From Tropicibacter alexandrii (GTDB lineage Bacteria; Pseudomonadota; Alphaproteobacteria; Rhodobacterales; Rhodobacteraceae): a stretch of 64,000 bases of DNA. Below are positions 53,078 through 62,478 of this stretch, piece after piece. The DNA lies in assembly GCF_003667315.2 (NCBI RefSeq), contig NZ_RCTZ02000018.1, forward strand, positions 22,116-86,115, given 5' to 3'. The notes beneath the pieces are model-generated. The model searched no databases, was not told the origin of the DNA, and saw only the letters and a list, made by a program, of their open reading frames with translations. Made by a program: the position numbers and the translations under genes. How positions within the stretch are numbered: position 1 is the first letter of the stretch; each line of letters begins with the position of its first letter.

Positions 53078-53146
53078 ATCCCGTTGCAAGTGAACGGAGA
53101 AGCGTTTCTTGTGAACCCGCTCGGCCTCGCACGAAAGGGCATCCGA

Positions 53147-54148
53147 ATGCAGGACCCGCAACGATCCCCGCTTTACACATCCGCCATCCTGTCCGGCCCG
53201 ATCTGCGGCATGCTGGGGGTCGGTTGGGACGCGGTTCTGGCCCGTGTCGGGATCGTTGCAACACAGCGCAACGACCGGGCCTTTCTGGTCTCTGCCGAAG
53301 AGTACCTCGCGCTTTGGGCCACGATGATGGACCTGTCACGGCAACAGGACGTCTCGAAGCTTCTTGGGTTGCGGATGGCCAGCGGTCCCGCCGTCCCGGT
53401 TCTCTTTGCGCTGTCCACGGCGCCCGATTTCGAGACCGGCATCGGCCGAATGGCCAAATTCAAAAGCCTGTTCGGGCCGATGCGGTTCGACATGTCCCGC
53501 ACGACCTCGGTGTTCAGCGTTCGCGTCGCCCCGGACCGCCCCGGCACCTCCTTGCCGAGCACCTTCAGCAGCCCACAGGTGATCTATCTTCATGCCCAAG
53601 CCAACGCGCTCGCACGTCAGCCGATCCGGCCTCTGAAGGTGTGCCTGCCCCTCCCACAGGGTGAACGCGAACGGCTGGCCGATGTCTTCGGACTGGTTCC
53701 CGAGGCAGGCGACGCGACCCTGACCTATGCCCTTGCAGACGCGCGCATCCCATTCATCTCCGCCAATCCCGAGTTGTGGGAGGCCACCGAGGCGGACCTT
53801 CACGCCCAGTCGATGATCCAGTCCAAGGGCCTGCCCCTGTCGGAACGGGTCCGTGCAACGCTGCTCGAGGCGTTCTCGGTCACCGAGCCCACGATTGCCC
53901 ATGTCTGCGGACGGCTGAGATTGAGCCGGAGCACTCTCATGCGGCGTCTGGCAGACGAGGGTGTCACGTTTCAGTCATTGCTGGACGACACGCGGAAGGA
54001 TCTGGCGATCCGATACTTGGTCAAGAGCGACCTGAACAACCAGCAGATCGCGCATCTGGTTGGCTATCGAGACCCGACAGCGTTCCAGCGCGCCTTCCGG
54101 AAATGGACGGGAACGACTCCCCAAACGCTGCGCGCAGACCGCCTGTAG
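53147..54148 (+). CDS. AraC-family regulator 2
   Basis: A 333-residue paralogue of regulator 1, with the same N-terminal ligand-type domain (VLFALSTAPDFETGIGRMAKFK) and C-terminal helix-turn-helix pair (VCGRLRLSRSTLMRRLADEG, IAHLVGYRDPTAFQRAFRKWTG). The start at MQDPQRSP aligns with regulator 1; an earlier ATG at 53057 would overlap the direct repeat and is less likely. It probably controls the divergent SDR operon. Confidence 0.88.
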   Translation: MQDPQRSPLYTSAILSGPICGMLGVGWDAVLARVGIVATQRNDRAFLVSAEEYLALWATMMDLSRQQDVSKLLGLRMASGPAVPVLFALSTAPDFETGIGRMAKFKSLFGPMRFDMSRTTSVFSVRVAPDRPGTSLPSTFSSPQVIYLHAQANALARQPIRPLKVCLPLPQGERERLADVFGLVPEAGDATLTYALADARIPFISANPELWEATEADLHAQSMIQSKGLPLSERVRATLLEAFSVTEPTIAHVCGRLRLSRSTLMRRLADEGVTFQSLLDDTRKDLAIRYLVKSDLNNQQIAHLVGYRDPTAFQRAFRKWTGTTPQTLRADRL

Positions 54149-54482
54149 AGGTCGAGGCAAGTCACCAGCGATCTCCGCGCCGTCCCGCGGACGTTCTCAA
54201 GGCGCGACCGCGTTGAATGTCGGCCATTCGAGCTGATGGCGCAGGACTGATTGACCCGGCTCGAGGTCGGCTCCGACCCGCACTGGAAAAGGCGAAGCGC
54301 CAATGGCCAAAGTTCGGAAGACGTGATGCCTTGATGGTCGTTGATCGCACGTCGGGCACCATGATGACCGAGGTCCGGCTACGCAAGGTGTCGCCCCTAA
54401 GGCATCCAAGCGACTTGAGTTGCCAGGGGTCTTGGCGTGCATCCCGAGCGGATGCGCCATTTGTCCAATGAAATCCATGGTG

Positions 54483-54498
54483 AATGGCGGAGACGAAG
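54483..54498. repeat. Left 16-base direct repeat, candidate attL
   Basis: AATGGCGGAGACGAAG is repeated exactly at 63150-63165. Read on the other strand it ends CTTCGTCTCCGCCA, the form of a tRNA 3' end with encoded CCA, a common target of tyrosine recombinases. Confidence 0.6.
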
Positions 54499-54581
54499 TC
54501 AGCCATCTCGTTAACCATTGGAAAGAGAAGTTATTGAATTTATTCGCGAATATGAAATGAGGGAGCCGCGGGCCACATCGC

Positions 54582-54605
54582 AATGTGTGGCAAAATGTGT
54601 GGCAA
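54582..54605. repeat. Left tandem 11-mer, candidate integrase arm site
   Basis: Two copies of AATGTGTGGCA in tandem, closing with A, form a 24-base block repeated exactly at 63051-63074. It lies 84 bases inside the left 16-base repeat and 47 bases before the recombinase gene. Confidence 0.65.
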
Positions 54606-54651
54606 GCCCTGGGGGCTGGGTTGCCGAAGCTGCTGAGCGTGGAGGCTGCCC

Positions 54652-55986
54652 ATGGCGGGGTTGGAACTGCGGAACAAGACCTGGCACATGCGGATGCGCC
54701 GCCCTGTCCGCTACGAGGCCGTGTTCGCGAAGAAGACCATCTATCGGTCCTTGCAGACCGACAGCCGGAAGCGCGCCGAGGAGATGTTGCCCATGGTCGT
54801 CGACCAGGTGATCTCGGAACTCGACGACCTCCTGAAGATCGGCGCATCCGAGCGGTCCGAGACGACCTACAAGGCCGCGGTCGCAATCGCTGCGCGTCGG
54901 GGTCTCGAATACAAGTCGAAGGCCGTGCTTCTGGAGGGTCCGGTCGAAGACATTCTGGACCGCGCAGAGGCGCTGGCACCGAGTGACGGCAGCGAGGCCG
55001 CGAAGGCCATCATGGGCGAAGTCGCCGAGCCGTCGGTGCGACTGTCGGAGCTGGTGGACGCTGTCGAGGTCTTCATGGCCACGGAGAACCGTTTCAAGAA
55101 CTCGTCACAGATGCGGAAGTGGCGCCTTCCGCTCATGAGGGCGGTCACGAACCTGACGGCGGCGCTGGGTGGAGAAGATCGCGAGGTCATGAGCCTGACG
55201 CCGGAAGATGCCATGAAACACCGCAACTGGTGGATCAAACGGGTCGCGAAGGAAGGGCAGTCGTTCGAGACGATCAACAAGGACATGAACAACATGTCGA
55301 GCCTGGTGAACAAGTTCTACCTGAGCCAGAACATCGCCAAGCCGCCTGAACTCTACAGGGGGCTGCGCATGAAGGACAAGCATCACAAGAAGCAGCGCAA
55401 ACTGGAGATCCCGGTGCAGTGGATGCTTGATTGCTGGTTCCGGCCGGGCGCTCTCGACCGCATGAATGCCGAGGCGCGCGATATCATGCTGGTGTCGATC
55501 GAGACCGGCTGTCGCCAGTCTGAAATCCACGACCTGCCCGCCTCTGCCATCGTGCTAGACCATCCGATCCCGCACCTCAAGCTGGCCAACGAGCTGTCCA
55601 AGGATGGCGAAAGCGGGCGCGAGGTGAAGACGGCCCATGCCGCCCGCCTTGTCCCTCTCTTGGGCGTTGCACTGGCGGCGATGAAGCGGCACCCGGAGGG
55701 TTTCCCGCGCTATCGGAACACCCGGAGCTACTCGGGCGGCGTGAACAAGTTCCTGCGGGAAAACGGGCTGCTGCCGGCAGAAAAGCATACGGTTGGCGGG
55801 ACGCGTCATGCGTTCGAAAGCCGCCTCAAGGCTGCGGACCTGCATCCCGACCTGCGCGCCGAACTGATGGGCCACAGCGTCGAGGTGGCTCTGGAACGGC
55901 CTTGGTATGGGGATGAGATGCCGCTCGAGAAGAAAGTGGAACTCATGTCCAAGATCGTCCTGCCGGTGCCCGAGCACCTCGTATAG
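54652..55986 (+). CDS. Tyrosine recombinase (integrase of the mobilizable element)
   Basis: A 444-residue integrase with an N-terminal arm-type domain, a core-binding domain (about 130-240) and a catalytic domain. Arg288 (TGCRQSE), Arg385 and His386 (TRHAFESR), His408 (MGHS) and Tyr419 (PWYGDE) provide the active site; the position of the first His of the HxxR box is Gly382, a known variation. A GGAGG ribosome site precedes the ATG. It is placed just inside the left repeat, as expected for the element's integrase. Confidence 0.9.
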   Translation: MAGLELRNKTWHMRMRRPVRYEAVFAKKTIYRSLQTDSRKRAEEMLPMVVDQVISELDDLLKIGASERSETTYKAAVAIAARRGLEYKSKAVLLEGPVEDILDRAEALAPSDGSEAAKAIMGEVAEPSVRLSELVDAVEVFMATENRFKNSSQMRKWRLPLMRAVTNLTAALGGEDREVMSLTPEDAMKHRNWWIKRVAKEGQSFETINKDMNNMSSLVNKFYLSQNIAKPPELYRGLRMKDKHHKKQRKLEIPVQWMLDCWFRPGALDRMNAEARDIMLVSIETGCRQSEIHDLPASAIVLDHPIPHLKLANELSKDGESGREVKTAHAARLVPLLGVALAAMKRHPEGFPRYRNTRSYSGGVNKFLRENGLLPAEKHTVGGTRHAFESRLKAADLHPDLRAELMGHSVEVALERPWYGDEMPLEKKVELMSKIVLPVPEHLV

Positions 55987-56006
55987 CAGGTGGTAGCGGG
56001 TGGTGA

Positions 56007-56372
56007 TCAGACGACCAGGAGGTGGGTCGTCTGGCTGCCTTCGGCGAGGATCTGGAACAGCAGATCCTGCTCGCCTTCCAGCTTTTTGAGTTCTTCCGTG
56101 AGCCGGACGACATGCGGCATCAGCCAGCTTTCGCCATGGCTGCGGATACGGGAGGCGAGCTTGAACCGCGCTGCCGTAATGCGCTGGATTTTCGCCTGCG
56201 TCTCACAGGTGGGGGGCGGCATGGTGGCCGCGAGCGGGAGGGTGGTGACGGTGCTGAACATTGTATGAAGTCCGGGGAAAGGCGTGGTGTCGAAGGGTCG
56301 AGGCGGCTCGCACATCCCGGACAGGCCGGAACGCGCGAGGGCGGCCTCAGGATCCAGGCTGGTGCTGAGCAT
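56007..56372 (-). CDS. Protein of unknown function of the mobilizable element
   Basis: A 121-residue protein; the C-terminal half is helical and charged (AKIQRITAARFKLASRIRSHG, VVRLTEELKKLEGEQDLLFQIL). It overlaps the upstream gene by 26 bases, and GAAGGGG lies before its first ATG. No family recognised; a later ATG at 56261 is possible. Confidence 0.5.
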   Translation of the reverse strand: MLSTSLDPEAALARSGLSGMCEPPRPFDTTPFPGLHTMFSTVTTLPLAATMPPPTCETQAKIQRITAARFKLASRIRSHGESWLMPHVVRLTEELKKLEGEQDLLFQILAEGSQTTHLLVV

Positions 56373-56811
56373 CGTCCCCTTCGAACCGGAGCCTCAACTC
56401 CTCGTACTTGGCGCGCTCCTTGGCCTCGCGCTCGGCGGCCTTTTCGGCCTTGCGGGCGTCCGCCTCGGCGGCCTTGGTCGCGTCGTATTCGGCGACGAAC
56501 TCCTCCGCCTCGGGCGGGCAATCCACGTATTCCAGGATCGCGCGGCGTCCCTTCGAGGAAGAGAGGCAGGCGATGAGCGCGGGGACCTCGATGCGGGCAG
56601 CGTCAGACATCAGCGGCATGGCCTTGGCGAACGTTTTGCCGATCGCCGTGGCGAAGGCCATATCGCGGTTGACCACGGTCAGGGCGGCCTTCGCTGCCTC
56701 CCCGGACTGGATCAGCTGGACGGTCCGCAGCGGGTCCGCGGCGATGGAAGCCGCGTCGGTCGGGATGGCGAGGGCGCGACTGATGAGGTCGGCGGTGACG
56801 GGTTTGGACAT
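56347..56811 (-). CDS. Protein of unknown function with charged helical tail
   Basis: A 154-residue protein starting MSKPVTADLISRALAIPT. The last 45 residues are a strongly charged helix (AAEADARKAEKAAEREAKER). It lies downstream of the relaxase in the same direction, 140 bases apart, and may be a mobilization accessory protein by position only. Confidence 0.55.
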   Translation of the reverse strand: MSKPVTADLISRALAIPTDAASIAADPLRTVQLIQSGEAAKAALTVVNRDMAFATAIGKTFAKAMPLMSDAARIEVPALIACLSSSKGRRAILEYVDCPPEAEEFVAEYDATKAAEADARKAEKAAEREAKERAKYEELRLRFEGDDAQHQPGS

Positions 56812-56951
56812 GGTTGAAACCTTTCAGTCCGGGGTTGCTCTTGCAGGGGCACCGACATCTTGCCGGGGCCTACCTCTGAAGCTCTTTTGTTTCCAACCGT
56901 CCGGAAAAATTAGATGACCGTTTTCGGCCAACTTTCTTGCAACCCACTGAA

Positions 56952-58496
56952 TCAACGCGGATCATTCTTGGGATCGACCACTCCCGACCGCCCGGGCCCG
57001 GTCTCCGGTCCCGTCGATTGGCCACGCTTGCGCAACAATTGCTGCGCGGCAACCGCGTGCTTGGCGACGCTCTTCCACGTCGTTCCCAGCCCGTCCTGAA
57101 GGGGCTGCGGCAGGCGCTTCACGAGGTTCAGGATCGCCGTCCGCGTGGCCTCGACTGCCGCGAATTCCGCGTGCAGGCGCTCCTCGGCCTCGACCTGTGC
57201 GCGCGACGTCATCGCCGCCCATGCGCGCCCGATGATGCCCACGGCGCGCGGGGCCCCGCCCTCGGACCTGGCTATCCGCGCGATCAGGGGCTTCGCCGTT
57301 CCGGCCGTTTTCGCGGCCTCCGTCGCGGTCAGCGTGTTCCTTCCGTCCTGCGCCGTGATCTGGAACACGCCGGTCGCCATGCCCTCGGCCACGGCAAGCG
57401 TCGCATCGGCCTCGGCGGTCCTCAGGTCCGCTTCGGCGATCATGGCGTCAGCCTCTGCGGCCCTCCGGTCCGCCTTGGCGATCGCCGCGTGACCCTCTTC
57501 GCTCTTGCGGTCGGCCTCTGCCTCCCGGCTGGCAATCGCCGTCTCGCGGGCCCCGACCTCTGCTTCGCGCACGTCACAGGCCATGTTCACCAGCGTCTCG
57601 CGCCCCTCCAGGTCTTCGTGCTGCTGATGCAGATCAGCGAAGCCCTTGGCCAGTCGCGCCTCTTTCTCCGCAATCTGCCGCTCGCGCTCGACGAGGCTCG
57701 CCCGCTGCGCATCGAGCGCGGCCTGTTCCTTGACCGCCTCGACCTGCTGCTGTTCGCGCCACTTCCACGTCGGCGTATTCTCGACGATGGCCGGAACCGC
57801 CTTGCCCTTCTCCTTGGCCTCCCGCCGCTCGGCCGCGCCAGTCCGACCCCGCGTCAGACCGACCTGGGCAAACCACTTACCGACGAGATCCTGCGTGACC
57901 TCGTAGCTCTTGACCGCCTTCTGGGCCGAGGGTTTCAAGGTCCATCGACCATGCTGGTCCTCGCGCCAGCTCCGGATAACCGCATGGATGTGATAGGCTT
58001 TGTCGTCCCGATCACACCGCGCGTGCACCAGATCGTCACCGAATGTGTGCTTCATCCAGCCGACGGCGCACTTCTCGAAATCCTTCTCCCGGCGCCTCTT
58101 GGCCAGCATGCCGCGCCATGTCGCCTGGTCTCCAGCCTCGTTGAACCACTCGGCGTTCGCGGTCAGGATCAGTTCACGCATCGGGCCATGCTGCGAGGCC
58201 CGCCACGGATCCTTTGGGCCTTCGAGCGACCGCTGGGCGATCTCCTTGGACCGTCTCCGCTGCTTGAGCTTGACTAGTTCGTGGGCGAAGTTCTGCATCG
58301 TGCGGTGGGCGATCTCCTCGATGACGCAGGCCGCCCAGTCGTCGCCCCCGACGAGGATCTTGTTGAACTTGCTGCGGGCGAGGTCGAACTCGCCGCGGTC
58401 CGTCTGCTTGCGGAGGCGATGGAGTTCATAGCGTGACAGCTGCTCGGGGCGCAGGCCCCGGTAGCGAGCGACGACAGGGTGGGTGGTGGCGGACAT
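56952..58496 (-). CDS. MobV/Pre-like relaxase
   Basis: A 514-residue protein. The N-terminal half resembles plasmid mobilization/recombination enzymes (Mob_Pre): RELILTANAEWFNEAGD and, at 158-171, HARCDRDDKAYHIHAV, the metal-binding His-x-His motif of MobV relaxases with an extra His158. The C-terminal half is a long Ala/Glu/Arg-rich coiled coil. Such enzymes nick at an oriT to start transfer. With the integrase it makes the region an integrative mobilizable element; no type IV secretion genes are present, so transfer needs a helper. Confidence 0.75.
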   Translation of the reverse strand: MSATTHPVVARYRGLRPEQLSRYELHRLRKQTDRGEFDLARSKFNKILVGGDDWAACVIEEIAHRTMQNFAHELVKLKQRRRSKEIAQRSLEGPKDPWRASQHGPMRELILTANAEWFNEAGDQATWRGMLAKRRREKDFEKCAVGWMKHTFGDDLVHARCDRDDKAYHIHAVIRSWREDQHGRWTLKPSAQKAVKSYEVTQDLVGKWFAQVGLTRGRTGAAERREAKEKGKAVPAIVENTPTWKWREQQQVEAVKEQAALDAQRASLVERERQIAEKEARLAKGFADLHQQHEDLEGRETLVNMACDVREAEVGARETAIASREAEADRKSEEGHAAIAKADRRAAEADAMIAEADLRTAEADATLAVAEGMATGVFQITAQDGRNTLTATEAAKTAGTAKPLIARIARSEGGAPRAVGIIGRAWAAMTSRAQVEAEERLHAEFAAVEATRTAILNLVKRLPQPLQDGLGTTWKSVAKHAVAAQQLLRKRGQSTGPETGPGRSGVVDPKNDPR

Positions 58497-58740
58497 GAGG
58501 GGTCTCCCGTGAAAAATCGGGAGAAGGATTGGTGGAACGCTGTGCGCCCGGAAAAATCGACTGCGGTCAGGGTGTGCAGGGGGAAGTACTCAATAAGCAG
58601 ACCGCGCACCGGCAACCTACGGTTCCTATGCTCGGTCTGTCGTTCGCCCGGGGCGCTGCCCCGGGACCCCGCGCTTCCGCGGGAGGCTTCCGCCGGATCA
58701 GGGTCATCGTTCCGCACTCCCCCTGAACCCCCTGCTCCCA

Positions 58741-58766
58741 GGGGAGGAGACTTCGCTCTCCTCCCC
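58741..58766. repeat. Ten-base-stem hairpin in the candidate oriT region
   Basis: GGGGAGGAGA and TCTCCTCCCC form a perfect 10-base stem with a CTTCGC loop about 245 bases upstream of the relaxase start. Inverted repeats next to a nick site are typical of oriT. Confidence 0.55.
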
Positions 58767-58952
58767 CGAACCCCCTCCATCGAGTGCTCCCCGCACGGGC
58801 CAGAGGGGGAGCATTCGCCATGCCCCCCTCTGGACACCCCCAAGGCGCCTCCCGGCGGGTGCCGTGTAGTCGATTACATCTCACTGAATTTTAGTTGCCG
58901 AATAGCTTTTGCTGTAGTCATCTACGCCGCGACGTTCACGAGGCCTGAGGCG

Positions 58953-58984
58953 TCGATCTCGGATCCGTTGAGATCCGAGATCGA
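58953..58984. repeat. Thirteen-base-stem inverted repeat before the RM gene
   Basis: A perfect 13-base stem (TCGATCTCGGATC and its complement) surrounds a 6-base loop, about 135 bases upstream of the restriction-modification gene. It could be a terminator for leftward transcription or an operator. Confidence 0.55.
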
Positions 58985-59118
58985 TCAGCGCGGACTACCA
59001 GAAAAGCGCCGACGCCCGCCGTTATGTAGTGGTCGGCAACACACCAGATGTGCATAATGCGCACAATTTCCGCTGTTACGTACGGCCAACTTGAACAAAA
59101 ACACTACGAGAGCAGAAC

Positions 59119-61698
59119 ATGGAACTCAATCTCCGGTCTGAACGGGATGTCGAAGCCAAGGTGATCGCCCCACTTTTTCGAGATATTCTTGGCTACCCAG
59201 ATGAGGACATGAGCTGGGGCGTGCCAGTCGACATGCAGTTTGGTCGCGAAGTCAAGACTAAAGAAGCAGACCTCGTTGTTAGTCACCAAGGTGCGAACGT
59301 CGTTGTCGTGGAGGCAAAGAAGCCTACGGAGCCGGTCCTCGGGGCCACTGGTCAAACGGATTCATATGCATTTGCACTCCAATGTCCATTTAGCTTTATT
59401 ACAAATGGTCGTGAGTATCTGTTGCGTGGATACTATCATGCAAACCGGCGGGTAGACTTGCTGTCGGGTACGATAGGAAACATTACTGCGTCTGAATTTG
59501 ACAAATTAGCCCGAATAATCAGCGCCACCGAGGTTGCAGCATCTTCATCTGAAAGTCCGCAGGCGATCACATCGCCTGATCGCGAAAAAATTAAGGACTA
59601 TAGGCGATTTTTTAAGGGGCTTCACAATGCTATCCGTGACGGAGATAAGCTTGATCCCGCAGCGGCCTTCGATGAATTGGGGAAAATGCTTTTGCTGTCG
59701 GCGGCAGACGAAGCTTTGAAGGCGGCGAACCCCGACCATGAACCTTTGTCCAAGGCTGCGGTTGAATCTGCAATCAAGACAACGTCAAAAAAAGCGAGCC
59801 GGCTTATTAATCTGCATTTTGATGAAGTCGTGCAGCAGGCATTTCCACTCCTTTCAGAAAAAAAATCTTCTATAGAACTATCTCCTGGTACAGTCGCCGA
59901 GATACTCGGGAAGCTTCGCCCGTTCAGCGTTCGCAGTGAAGACGTCGACTTAAAAGGGCGAGCCTTTGAAGAATTTTTGCCGTCTCAATTAAGGGGTAAG
60001 GGATTGGGGCAGTACTTCACCCCAAGACCTTTGGTGGAGTTCATGTGTGAGATAGCAGAGGTTTCGGTCTCTGATGTGCTCTTGGATTTCTCCTGTGGTT
60101 CTGGCGGATTTCTTATCAACGCCTACGAAAGGATGCGCGAAGAGGTCGAGCTTATCCCAGAGGGTACGCTGCGTCGATTGGGGCAGACGCGCGAAAGCTT
60201 GATCGAGGATGTGAAAAACCAACAGATCTTCGGAATCGACGCCGAACCTCGAGCAGCTCGAACCGCCCGCATGAACATGCTGCTGTGGGGTGATGGCCGA
60301 TGCGTTACGAGGGGTAATGCTCTCGCTGAAAAGGACTCTTCAGGAGAGCCCTATCCCATTCAGCCATTTGATGAAAAAATGGAAGGATCTGGATGTACTC
60401 TGATCCTTGCAAACCCTCCTTTTGGGGCTCGTGAAAAAGACCAGAAGGTTTTGAAGCAATATCGTTTTGGGTCTCGGGTCAAGCAACGGAAATCACAGAA
60501 AACAGAGATACTCTTTGTTGAACGGGCGATACAACTGCTGCGCCCCGAAGGTCGTCTTGCAATAGTCTTGCCCACAGGGCTTCTTAGCGCGGATTCTTTT
60601 TCCGATCTAAGAGGGTTTATTCTGCGCCATGCGCAGATCAATGCTGTGATTTCCCTGCCAACACATGCGTTTGTTCAGTCGGGCGTCCCTACGGTAAACA
60701 CTGTCATCCTATACCTTCAAAAACATCCCCTAAAGACCGAGAAGATATTAAAGAGGGAACTTAAAGACGAGACTGTGGCGGCCTATCGCAGTTTGGCGTC
60801 GAAGCGACCGGAGTTGGACTATCCGATCTTTATGGGCATGGTCGAGGATATCGGGTACGAGCCCAACGGGCGTCTCACTAATGGTAATGGACGGACGACT
60901 GATCTGGATCTAATACTGGAAGACCTTCGAAAAGGTGAAAGCGGAAAGATGTCCGACTTGGATATCTTTGAGTATGCGGAAAAACTGTACAAGTCCAAAG
61001 GCACGAGGCGTCGTGAGCAAACGGTGCGAGGCAGCGGTGATGACTTGAAGTTTTCCTTTATTAAGCGTGCGAGCGAACTGACGGACAGACTTGATCCGTC
61101 GTCGTACATTTTGGACGCCAAGTTGGCGAGTTTGTCGAGCAATATGGAGCACATTGGCACCAAAGTGAAGGAGGTGTCGAAGAGATTTCGGCCGTCCACT
61201 GATGAAGAGCTTGACCAAGAATATGATATCCTTACGGTTTCAAGTGATGGAAAAATTACAATTCGGGAAACTGTTCGAGGCGAAGATATAACCGGGGTGC
61301 ACAAGATTGCCTGCGAGGGTGATATAGTTTTCAACCCCATGAGGGCCAATATCGGAAGTATCGGGCTTGTCGGAAGCGATCTGGATGGCGGCCTGGTGAG
61401 TCCAGATTATCGCGTAGTGCGAGCCGATGGAATTGATGCCGAGTACTTGGTTGGTCTACTTCGCACCCCGTTCTACAAAATGTATATTGACGTGTTAACC
61501 ACTGGCTCAATTCGAGACCGCCTGTATCCAGCTCATTTGCAAGCCATGAGAATGCCGCGTTCGAAAGTTGCGCAGCAGCAGGAATTGAAGAAGCTTCAGA
61601 AAGGTGTGGACGAGGAGGCCGAAAGAGCGGCGACAGCAATGAGCGCACTTGAGGGGGGCTTAAACGCTGCAATCCGACGAATGCTGAAAGTTGATTGA
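59119..61698 (+). CDS. Single-chain restriction-methylation-specificity enzyme (type IIG/I-like)
   Basis: An 859-residue fusion. Residues 1-110 are an HsdR-N-like PD-(D/E)xK nuclease (Asp51, then Glu65 and Lys67 in VVVEAKKP). Residues about 250-560 are an N6-adenine methylase with the SAM motif DFSCGSGGF (323-331) and NPPF (432-435). The last 200 residues resemble one target-recognition half of a type I S subunit. The usual type I helicase motor is absent, so cleavage would have to occur near the recognition site as in type IIG enzymes. Base composition is lower in G+C than the neighbours. Confidence 0.82.
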   Translation: MELNLRSERDVEAKVIAPLFRDILGYPDEDMSWGVPVDMQFGREVKTKEADLVVSHQGANVVVVEAKKPTEPVLGATGQTDSYAFALQCPFSFITNGREYLLRGYYHANRRVDLLSGTIGNITASEFDKLARIISATEVAASSSESPQAITSPDREKIKDYRRFFKGLHNAIRDGDKLDPAAAFDELGKMLLLSAADEALKAANPDHEPLSKAAVESAIKTTSKKASRLINLHFDEVVQQAFPLLSEKKSSIELSPGTVAEILGKLRPFSVRSEDVDLKGRAFEEFLPSQLRGKGLGQYFTPRPLVEFMCEIAEVSVSDVLLDFSCGSGGFLINAYERMREEVELIPEGTLRRLGQTRESLIEDVKNQQIFGIDAEPRAARTARMNMLLWGDGRCVTRGNALAEKDSSGEPYPIQPFDEKMEGSGCTLILANPPFGAREKDQKVLKQYRFGSRVKQRKSQKTEILFVERAIQLLRPEGRLAIVLPTGLLSADSFSDLRGFILRHAQINAVISLPTHAFVQSGVPTVNTVILYLQKHPLKTEKILKRELKDETVAAYRSLASKRPELDYPIFMGMVEDIGYEPNGRLTNGNGRTTDLDLILEDLRKGESGKMSDLDIFEYAEKLYKSKGTRRREQTVRGSGDDLKFSFIKRASELTDRLDPSSYILDAKLASLSSNMEHIGTKVKEVSKRFRPSTDEELDQEYDILTVSSDGKITIRETVRGEDITGVHKIACEGDIVFNPMRANIGSIGLVGSDLDGGLVSPDYRVVRADGIDAEYLVGLLRTPFYKMYIDVLTTGSIRDRLYPAHLQAMRMPRSKVAQQQELKKLQKGVDEEAERAATAMSALEGGLNAAIRRMLKVD

Positions 61699-61810
61699 TC
61701 TGTGCTCGAAGTCGGGGGCAATTGAATTCGTTGCCAATTGCCAACGCACGCCGCGGAACGGAGCACAACCTCTGTTGGTCTGTGCGGCAAGGTGAATTTT
61801 CTACAACTCA

Positions 61811-61871
61811 TGTTCCGCCTCGGGTCAGGTGCGCGTGCCTGTTCGACACGCACCTAACCCGAGGCGGAACA
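61811..61871. repeat. Long inverted repeat after the RM gene
   Basis: Arms of about 25 bases (TGTTCCGCCTCGGGT start; two mismatches inside) are inverted around a 9-11 base centre. It ends 53 bases before the next start codon. It could be a terminator, an RNA element or an operator. Confidence 0.65.
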
Positions 61872-61923
61872 GTTAATTCGGGTGGGTTCGTGTCGATTTC
61901 CCAACATCGACACGGAGGATCGT

Positions 61924-62394
61924 ATGCTCGATCTCACAAGCACTACCTCGGTGGCCGCACTGGCCCCGGGCGACATCACCCTTTTCCGCTTCCCGGTTGC
62001 CGAGGGAACCGACGACCCCGCGACGAAGGTCCGCCCGTGCCTCGTCTTTGACCGCCGCACCTATGGTGGTGACGAGTTCATCGACCTCGCGTACGGCACC
62101 ACCAGCCGCTCGCGGGCGAATGCTGGCTATGAGCTGCACGTCACGCGCCGCCGCGATATCGACGCCGCAGGGCTAACGTCGGCCACGCGCTTCATCTGCG
62201 CACGCAGGGTGCTGGTCCATCCCCACCACCCTGGATTCCTCCTCCCAGAAGGGCGCGATCCCTTCGTCGGGCGCATCTCGCCGGACCTGATGCTTCGCCT
62301 GCAAGACCTGCAAGGCAAGGTGCGGCAGGCACTGGTCGAAGGATGGCGCAGCCGTCCCAAGCTGACCGTCCTCGACACCCCCAGCAACCACTGA
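61924..62394 (+). CDS. Possible PemK/MazF-fold protein
   Basis: A 156-residue protein starting MLDLTSTTSVAAL with a GGAGG site. The order GDITLFRFPVAEGTDDPATK-VRPCLVFDRR then IDLAYGTTS resembles the start of PemK/MazF toxins (GDI...F....KxRPxLV...), which cleave RNA, but the C-terminal half is longer than usual and no antitoxin is obvious unless the next gene is one. The assignment is tentative. Confidence 0.45.
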   Translation: MLDLTSTTSVAALAPGDITLFRFPVAEGTDDPATKVRPCLVFDRRTYGGDEFIDLAYGTTSRSRANAGYELHVTRRRDIDAAGLTSATRFICARRVLVHPHHPGFLLPEGRDPFVGRISPDLMLRLQDLQGKVRQALVEGWRSRPKLTVLDTPSNH

Positions 62395-62478
62395 CCGCGC
62401 AAACGATCCGCCCCTCCTCAACGGGGGCCGGACTCGGTGCCCCGTTCGAATTCCATCAGTCACAGACAAGGAAATCCC

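Larger units (their letters stand above)
54149..54651. other. Gene-free left end of the mobilizable element
   Basis: This 503-base gap follows AraC 2 and precedes the tyrosine recombinase. It contains the left 16-base repeat (54483) and the left tandem 11-mers (54582). A long minus-strand frame here is a shadow with unlikely composition. Confidence 0.55.
58497..59118. other. GC-rich intergenic region, candidate oriT and RM promoter
   Basis: A 622-base gap between the divergent relaxase and restriction genes. It is rich in inverted repeats (58741-58766, 58953-58984), and G- and C-runs, and has no convincing gene. MobV elements usually carry oriT just upstream of the relaxase gene, which is here. 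Confidence 0.5.

Noticed and set aside
54197..54979. 260-codon minus-strand frame at the element end
   Set aside because: Arg/Pro/Ser-rich shadow that crosses the integrase start and the repeats.
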